Assembly: GCA_945912085.1 (NCBI GenBank)
Contig: CAMEBJ010000109.1
Span: 1-5,097, forward strand
Reading direction: 5' to 3'
DNA length: 5,097 nt
From: an uncultured Bacteroidales bacterium
GTDB taxonomy: Bacteria > Bacteroidota > Bacteroidia > Bacteroidales > UBA932
The notes under the pieces were generated by a model. That model did no database searches. It was not told the origin of the DNA and was given only the letters and a program-made list of their open reading frames with translations. The translations under genes were made by a program, and so were the position numbers. Below, one piece after another: positions 1 through 5,097 of this stretch (positions are counted from its first letter, which is position 1; each line of letters opens with the position of its first letter).

Positions 1-787
<787 letters not shown>

Positions 788-1807
788 TCATTTAACTTCC
801 CAGACGGACCCGCTGCGCAGGAGGTCATCCACACAATGTATCCTCGACCTTGCACTGACTTCGGCCACCTGATCACGTACTCCGTCGTCGTAGGTTACAT
901 CCTTGACATCCCTGATGATTCCAAGGGCAACCGGGTACTCCGGGTACTTCATATCCGCGAGCATCATGTGGATACCTATATTGTCCGTATGAGCGTCGTG
1001 AGTGAGAATATCATCCTCCGTCACTCCGTTTTCCCCGATGGTCACCACCTTGAGCCTCATTCCATCAAGAACCAGGCCCTTGTCCCTGTTCTTCCCGAAA
1101 ATCATCTTCTGTCCGTGGCGCAGGACGATGGTCCTGTCCTCCTTGACAGCGCGGTCAGTAATCACCTTGTGTGTGCCATCATTGAAAATCACGCAATTGG
1201 TCAGCATTTCCATCACGGAAGTGCCGTCGTGCCGTGCAGCTGCGACCATAATTTCCTCATTCAGCTTCAGCTCAATGTCGATGCTGCGTGCGAAGAAAGT
1301 GCCTTTCGCCCCGAGCACGAGGCTTCCCGGATTGAACGGATGTTCGACCGTGCCGTAAGGCGATGTTTTGGTGATTGCTCCGAATTTGGAGGTCGGAGAA
1401 TACTGTCCCTTCGTCAGACCGTAGATCTGATTGTTGAACAGGATGATATTGATGTCTACGTTTCTCCTTATGGCGTGGATGAAGTGGTTTCCTCCGATTG
1501 CGAGGGCATCACCGTCACCGCAGGCCTGCCAGACGGTCAGGGACGGATTGGCGACCTTGATTCCGGTGGATATCGCCGTGGCACGGCCGTGAATACTGTG
1601 GAAACCGTATGTGTCCATATAATATGGAAGCCTTGAAGAGCAGCCGATTCCCGAAACCACGACATATCTCTCCTTTTCGTAGCCCAGTTCCTCGCTGACA
1701 GCAGGCATCGCCTTCTGCATTGCTGCAAGCACTGCGTGGTCACCACATCCGGGGCACCACCTGACTTCCTGATCGCTCTTGAAATCCTTGAATGTATATT
1801 GTGACAT
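788..1807 (-). CDS. korB: 2-oxoacid (2-oxoglutarate):ferredoxin oxidoreductase beta subunit
   Basis: This 339-residue protein is the thiamine-diphosphate and [4Fe-4S]-binding subunit of an OFOR complex. The complex converts 2-oxoglutarate plus CoA to succinyl-CoA, CO2 and reduced ferredoxin, or runs in reverse. The N-terminal RWCPGCGDH (residues 16-24) gives Cys18 and Cys21; GIGCSS gives Cys56; TNCVIFND gives Cys205. These four fit the cluster ligands known for two-subunit OFORs. GDGD (97-100) followed by FNNQIYGLTKGQ (124-135) is the thiamine-diphosphate/Mg2+ site. The length is typical for the family. The ATG at 1807 is preceded by an AGGA four bases upstream, which supports this start. It lies 22 bp after korA, so the two subunits are almost certainly co-expressed. 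The 2-oxoglutarate preference is inferred from close KorB resemblance and the neighbouring gdhA; another 2-oxoacid cannot be excluded from sequence alone. Confidence 0.95.
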   Translation of the reverse strand: MSQYTFKDFKSDQEVRWCPGCGDHAVLAAMQKAMPAVSEELGYEKERYVVVSGIGCSSRLPYYMDTYGFHSIHGRATAISTGIKVANPSLTVWQACGDGDALAIGGNHFIHAIRRNVDINIILFNNQIYGLTKGQYSPTSKFGAITKTSPYGTVEHPFNPGSLVLGAKGTFFARSIDIELKLNEEIMVAAARHDGTSVMEMLTNCVIFNDGTHKVITDRAVKEDRTIVLRHGQKMIFGKNRDKGLVLDGMRLKVVTIGENGVTEDDILTHDAHTDNIGIHMMLADMKYPEYPVALGIIRDVKDVTYDDGVRDQVAEVSARSRIHCVDDLLRSGSVWEVK

Positions 1808-1811
1808 TTTT

Positions 1812-1815
1812 TCCT
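1812..1815 (-). promoter_or_regulatory. Possible ribosome binding site of korB
   Basis: On the minus strand AGGA is followed by four A residues and then the korB ATG. This is the best Shine-Dalgarno-like match at any start in the window, and it sits in the 22-bp gap after korA. Bacteroidota often initiate without a Shine-Dalgarno sequence and favour A-rich leaders, so the A-run may matter as much as the AGGA. Confidence 0.35.
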
Positions 1816-1829
1816 ATATTGAGATGAAC

Positions 1830-3662
1830 CTACAAAGATTTTTCGATGGCCCCGGCAAGTTCCTGCACAAGGAACGGCTGGCCCTGTACCTTGTTGTACT
1901 GCAAATAATTGTACTGTGGCAACAGACCGCGCAGCAAGTTCACGAAATGACCGCTGTTCAGCTCGCACACCAGAATCCTGTCAAAGCGGGAGAAGACCTC
2001 CGGGGTGTTCTCCGGCAGAGGACTGATGTAGTCGAAATGGGTGAAGGAAACGGTTTTACCGCTCTCACGCACCTGCTCCACAGCCGAAAGGATGTGGCCG
2101 TAGGTTCCACCCCAGCCAACCACCAGAAGGCTTCCTTCCGACGGTCCATTGACTTCGAGATGAGGGATGACCCTTGCCACGCGGGCAACTTTTTCCGCCC
2201 TCTCCCTGACCATAATTTCGTGATTCACAGGGTCTGACGAAAGCACTCCGTCGTGATTTTTCTCCAGTCCGCCGACACGGTGCTCGAAACCTTTGCGGCC
2301 CGGTACGGCCCATTTTCGGGCAAGTGTTTCCGGATCCCTTTCAAAAGGACGGAACTTCTCGCCTGTCTCAGCTGCAAAAGGAGGATTGATTTGCGGATAG
2401 TCTTTCATCGAAGGAATAAGCCACGGCTCTGAGCCGTTGCCAAGAAAGCCTTCAGTCAGAAGGACTACCGGAGTCATATGCTCGAGTGCAATCTTTGCAG
2501 ACATAAAAGCTGCATCAAAGCAATGTGCAGGAGAATGGGCAGCAACAACCACAAGAGGGCATTCTCCGTTGCGGCCGTAGAGGACCTGATTGAGGTCCGT
2601 CTGCTCGGTCTTGGTCGGGATTCCGGTTGAAGGACCGGCCCTCTGGACATCCACCACCACGAGCGGGAGTTCGGTCATCACCGCAAGTCCGAGAGCCTCG
2701 GACTTCAGGGACAGACCCGGACCGGAAGTGGTCGTGACTGCCAGATTGCCCGCAAATGCAGCACCTATGGCAGTACATATTCCCGCAATCTCATCCTCAG
2801 CCTGAAGGGTCTTGGCTCCCAGGCTCTTGTGGATGGCGAGTTCCTCGAGAATGGCTGTGGCCGGAGTAATCGGGTATGAACCGCAGAAAAGAGGGAGGCC
2901 GGATTTCTCGGAAGCGGCGAGAAGGCCCCAGGCGGTGGCCTGGTTTCCGGTGATGTTGCGGTAGAGTCCCTTCTTCAACAATGCAGGCTCGACAGTGTAG
3001 GTGTCAGGAATCGCCTGGATGTTTGCGGCATAGTTGTAACCGTCGTTGAGCACCTTCTTGTTCGGTGCGATGAGTTCAGGATGTTTCTTTGAGAATTTTT
3101 TCTCAAGATAGGTGTATATATATTCCATCGGACGGCTATAGATGAAGCAGGCCATTCCGAGGGTAAACATATTTTTGCATTTGTTGACAGTCTTCAGATC
3201 AAGACCGCTGTCCTTGAGACTTTCCTGAGTGAGGGTTGTAATCGGGACGGCGATTATCTGCCTGTCCCCTATTCCAAGTTCCTCGACAGGATTGCCTTTG
3301 AAACCTGCCCGGGCAAGTCCCTTGTCGTCGAATGTGTCATCGTCAAGCAGAACCATTGCGGTGCGCTTGAGCCATTTGGCATTAGCTTTCAGTGCAGCCG
3401 GGTTCATCGCCACGAGAAGATCGCAGAAATCACCCGGAGTGGCCACGTTTCCGCTTCCGATGTGGACCGTGAATCCGGAAACCCCGGAAACAGTCCCGTG
3501 CGGCGCGCGTATTTCAGCCGGATAGTCAGGGAATGTCGAAAGACCATTTCCATAGACAGCTGACATATCGGCAAAAAGAGAACCGGTAAGTTGCATTCCG
3601 TCGCCTGAATCCCCTGCAAATCTTACAACAACATCATTTGCATCTATTACCTTATGTTGCAT
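1830..3662 (-). CDS. korA: 2-oxoacid (2-oxoglutarate):ferredoxin oxidoreductase alpha subunit, fused gamma-alpha form
   Basis: This 610-residue protein is the large subunit of KorAB. The first ~200 residues are the gamma domain (RFAGDSGDGMQLTG at 14-27; YPAEIRAPHGT at 47-57). The alpha pyrimidine-binding domain starts near residue 238 (GNQATAWGL), with the diagnostic YPITP at 263-267, TSGPG at 312-316, and RAGPSTGIPTKTEQTDL at 341-357, whose Arg341 matches the substrate/CoA-contacting arginine of two-subunit OFORs. A C-terminal transketolase-like domain (about 510-610; VGWGGTYG at 515-522) completes it. Length and domain order are normal for gamma-alpha fusions. No ferredoxin-like delta domain is present, so the only visible cluster is in KorB and electrons should pass to a separate ferredoxin. 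The ATG at 3662 fits the family N-terminus. An AGGGG lies only two bases before it, too close for a normal Shine-Dalgarno. korB follows after 22 bp. Confidence 0.95.
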   Translation of the reverse strand: MQHKVIDANDVVVRFAGDSGDGMQLTGSLFADMSAVYGNGLSTFPDYPAEIRAPHGTVSGVSGFTVHIGSGNVATPGDFCDLLVAMNPAALKANAKWLKRTAMVLLDDDTFDDKGLARAGFKGNPVEELGIGDRQIIAVPITTLTQESLKDSGLDLKTVNKCKNMFTLGMACFIYSRPMEYIYTYLEKKFSKKHPELIAPNKKVLNDGYNYAANIQAIPDTYTVEPALLKKGLYRNITGNQATAWGLLAASEKSGLPLFCGSYPITPATAILEELAIHKSLGAKTLQAEDEIAGICTAIGAAFAGNLAVTTTSGPGLSLKSEALGLAVMTELPLVVVDVQRAGPSTGIPTKTEQTDLNQVLYGRNGECPLVVVAAHSPAHCFDAAFMSAKIALEHMTPVVLLTEGFLGNGSEPWLIPSMKDYPQINPPFAAETGEKFRPFERDPETLARKWAVPGRKGFEHRVGGLEKNHDGVLSSDPVNHEIMVRERAEKVARVARVIPHLEVNGPSEGSLLVVGWGGTYGHILSAVEQVRESGKTVSFTHFDYISPLPENTPEVFSRFDRILVCELNSGHFVNLLRGLLPQYNYLQYNKVQGQPFLVQELAGAIEKSL

Positions 3663-3677
3663 ATCCCCTAAACTTTA

Positions 3678-3711
3678 ACCGGACGGCCCCAATAAGGAGG
3701 CGCCGCCCGGT
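3678..3711 (-). terminator. GC-rich hairpin between skp and korA, possible terminator or mRNA processing/attenuation element
   Basis: On the minus strand ACCGGGCGGC (3711-3702) pairs with GCCGTCCGGT (3687-3678). This gives a 10-bp stem in which one pair is a G-U wobble, with a 14-base loop that can add two further C-G pairs after one mismatch. It starts 20 bases after the skp stop codon and ends 15 bases before the korA ATG. The bases after the stem read TAAAGTTTAGG, so there is no strong U-run; as an intrinsic terminator it is imperfect. It could be a partial terminator, a transcript-stabilising 3' end for skp, or part of the korA 5' leader. The pairing is seen directly; the function is inferred. 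Confidence 0.45.
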
Positions 3712-3731
3712 AATTCATTTCTCTTCCCTTC

Positions 3732-4298
3732 CTACTGCTGCTGTTGCTGGGCACGAGCCTGGAGCTCGGCCTGCAGAGACTCAAGTGTCCTGTCTTCAGG
3801 TATTCCGAGTGCCTTACGGGCCTCGGCTGTGATGTCAGTGCTCCTTGTCGCATCGATATAGAGGACGGCTGTGGCATCGAAAACATAGATGTAACCAGCG
3901 GCCTTTGCAATCTCTGACACGGTTGTCTGAGCTTTCTGGTAGATTGGAGCCATCAGCCTGTTCTGCTGCTGCTGAAGGTCCTGCTGTGCAGTCTGCTCAA
4001 ACTCCTGAATCCTTGTCTGGATGTCGTTGAGCTCCTTCTCCTTGCTCTGCTTTACGGCTGGAGTCCAGGAAGCCTGTTTCTGCTCGTACTGCTGGTACTT
4101 GTTCTGGAATTCCTCAATCATAGCCTGATAGGTCTCCTGAGTTTCCTTGTTCATCACCTCAATCTGTTCGCGTGCAGTGTCGCTTTCAGGCATCAACTGA
4201 ACAAGTTCGCTGAAATTCACGTGGGCAAATTTGAGATCCTGTGCCCAGGCGCTGGCTGAAACTGCAACTGCCAGGGCAATAATAAAGATTCTTTTCAT
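3732..4298 (-). CDS. Periplasmic chaperone of the Skp/OmpH family
   Basis: This 188-residue secreted protein probably binds unfolded outer-membrane proteins in the periplasm and passes them to the BAM complex. Residues 1-19 form a signal peptide: charged MKR, a hydrophobic IFIIALAVAVSA core, and a cleavage site after AWA just before Gln20. FAHVNFSELVQLMP (24-37) is the typical first strand and helix of the family. Residues about 40-130 are charged and Gln-rich, as expected for the long coiled-coil arms. The end of the body (YIYVFDATAVLYIDA at 136-150, then DITAEARKALGI) matches the conserved OmpH C-terminus. The protein finishes with five glutamines. I chose the ATG at 4298 because it gives a canonical signal peptide; an ATG at 4310 would add MYKN, and a TTG at 4325 is unlikely. 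It lies 54 bp after bamA, a classic pairing. The symbols skp and ompH are both used for this family. Confidence 0.9.
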   Translation of the reverse strand: MKRIFIIALAVAVSASAWAQDLKFAHVNFSELVQLMPESDTAREQIEVMNKETQETYQAMIEEFQNKYQQYEQKQASWTPAVKQSKEKELNDIQTRIQEFEQTAQQDLQQQQNRLMAPIYQKAQTTVSEIAKAAGYIYVFDATAVLYIDATRSTDITAEARKALGIPEDRTLESLQAELQARAQQQQQ

Positions 4299-4352
4299 AT
4301 TCTTGTACATTAAAATATTTATCAAAGTGATTACTGTTCAAGTGTTTTATCA

Positions 4353-5097
4353 TCAGAACTGCTGTCCAATCACGAAGTGGAACTGGCTCTTTCCGTGGGT
4401 CGGGTCATCGAATCCCCATCCCCAGTCAACTCCAAGAAGACCGACCACAGGGAGGAAGACCCTCACGCCGACACCGGCAGACCTCTTGATGTTGAAAGGA
4501 TTGAACTGTCTGATGTCTGACCAGCAGTTACCTCCCTCAAGGAAGACCAGAGCGTAAATCGTGGACTGAGGCTGGAGCACAACTGGATAACGAAGCTCAA
4601 CGGTGAACTTGTCATAGACGTTTCCGGAATATGCATATCCTGAAGAACTGTAAGGAGTCTGAGTGTAAGGGGTGAGCGAGTAGTTTTCATATCCCCTGAG
4701 CGAGATGACCTCGGAACCGTAGGTGTTGTAGCCCGACATTCCGTCTCCTCCGACAAGGAAGCCCTCGAATGGTGAATATCCCCAGTTCCTGTTGTAGTAG
4801 CCGAGGTAACCGAACTGTGCCCGTGCCATCAGGACGAGGTCACCGACGAGCTTGGTGTAAACGGCAGCCTTGAACGTCCATTTGTGATACTCGACCCAGC
4901 GGTATCTCGATGCGGAGGACTGCTTGTTGTAGTCAATGTCCCTCCAGTTCTTGACAGTGGCAGGATTGCCGTTGTCGTCAAGCACGCCGTGGTCTTTGTG
5001 CCTGAGAAGGGAATATGGAGGAGTCAGCTGCAACGCGAAGCTGAACTCGGAACCCTGACGCGGGTAAATCTGCTGGTCGGTGGATGTCCTGGAGAGA
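4353..5097 (-). CDS. bamA: Outer membrane protein assembly factor BamA (C-terminal barrel part, enters from right edge)
   Basis: BamA is the Omp85-family core of the BAM complex, which folds and inserts beta-barrel proteins into the outer membrane. The reading frame is open to the right edge, giving 247 visible residues. It includes LSRTSTDQQIYPRQGSEFSF upstream of a TTG at 5033, so that TTG is not the true start. The POTRA domains and the first barrel strands lie outside the window. The visible part alternates aromatic and hydrophobic residues as a barrel does. It contains the conserved loop-6 motif as LRGY (arginine codon at 4695-4697), then VELRYP, FLEGGN, FNPFNIKRSAGVGVRVFLP, and a beta-signal-like C-terminus ending in Phe (FHFVIGQQF). 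The order and wording match Bacteroidales BamA closely. Translation ends at TGA, immediately followed in frame by TAA. The skp gene comes 54 bp later. Confidence 0.95.
   Translation of the reverse strand, partial: LSRTSTDQQIYPRQGSEFSFALQLTPPYSLLRHKDHGVLDDNGNPATVKNWRDIDYNKQSSASRYRWVEYHKWTFKAAVYTKLVGDLVLMARAQFGYLGYYNRNWGYSPFEGFLVGGDGMSGYNTYGSEVISLRGYENYSLTPYTQTPYSSSGYAYSGNVYDKFTVELRYPVVLQPQSTIYALVFLEGGNCWSDIRQFNPFNIKRSAGVGVRVFLPVVGLLGVDWGWGFDDPTHGKSQFHFVIGQQF

Noticed and set aside
836..1636. A 266-codon open frame on the plus strand opposite korB
   Set aside because: It lies wholly antisense to korB, which has intact family motifs throughout. The antisense translation shows no recognisable domain, and long antisense frames arise often from the codon use of the real gene.
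1779..2237. A 152-codon plus-strand open frame across the korA-korB junction
   Set aside because: It is antisense to the korA C-terminus and the korB start, both well supported by family motifs. No domain is recognisable.
4299..4325. Longer starts for the Skp gene (ATG at 4310, TTG at 4325)
   Set aside because: The TTG adds non-family residues. The ATG at 4310 adds only MYKN and cannot be fully excluded, but the start at 4298 gives the cleanest signal peptide.
4299..4352. Possible promoter for skp in the 54-bp gap after bamA (TTGAAC, then A/T-rich sequence)
   Set aside because: A TTGAAC with 17 bases to ATATTT resembles a weak E. coli-type pattern, but the Bacteroidota primary sigma factor prefers a TTTG / TAnnTTTG pair, which I do not find here. 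Co-transcription with bamA is simpler.
4353..5033. BamA segment read as a complete 226-residue protein starting at 5033
   Set aside because: The codon at 5033 is TTG, the frame stays open to the right edge, and the upstream residues match BamA barrel sequence. This is the 3' part of a longer gene, not a short complete one.

Overview
The window looks like an ordinary chromosomal stretch from an anaerobic member of the Bacteroidota, most likely Bacteroidales. Three things point there. The BamA barrel, its double-membrane context and the adjacent Skp/OmpH chaperone match that group. The two-subunit KorAB-type 2-oxoacid:ferredoxin oxidoreductase is an oxygen-sensitive enzyme of anaerobes. Most starts lack a well-placed Shine-Dalgarno sequence and have A/T-rich leaders. 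Base composition looks moderate and even across all genes (judged by eye, not counted), with no sign of recent transfer. The genus cannot be fixed from this sequence.

All five genes are on the minus strand, so transcription runs from right to left: bamA (3' part only, entering from the right edge), skp/ompH, korA, korB, gdhA (5' part only, running off the left edge). Gaps are short: 54 bp (bamA-skp), 69 bp (skp-korA), 22 bp (korA-korB) and 39 bp (korB-gdhA). No stretch over 300 bases lacks a gene. I see no tRNA, rRNA, mobile element, CRISPR array or riboswitch.

There are two functional blocks. The right block (about 3732-5097) is envelope biogenesis: BamA inserts outer-membrane beta-barrels and Skp holds unfolded barrel proteins in the periplasm. 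The left block (1-3662) is the 2-oxoglutarate node. KorAB interconverts 2-oxoglutarate and succinyl-CoA with ferredoxin, and GdhA interconverts 2-oxoglutarate and glutamate. In the reductive direction the pair would carry succinyl-CoA, CO2 and ammonium to glutamate. A GC-rich hairpin in the skp-korA gap (3678-3711) may mark the border between the blocks.

I found no evidence of an undescribed system. The points most worth a second look are the tight korAB-gdhA grouping and the hairpin just upstream of korA.
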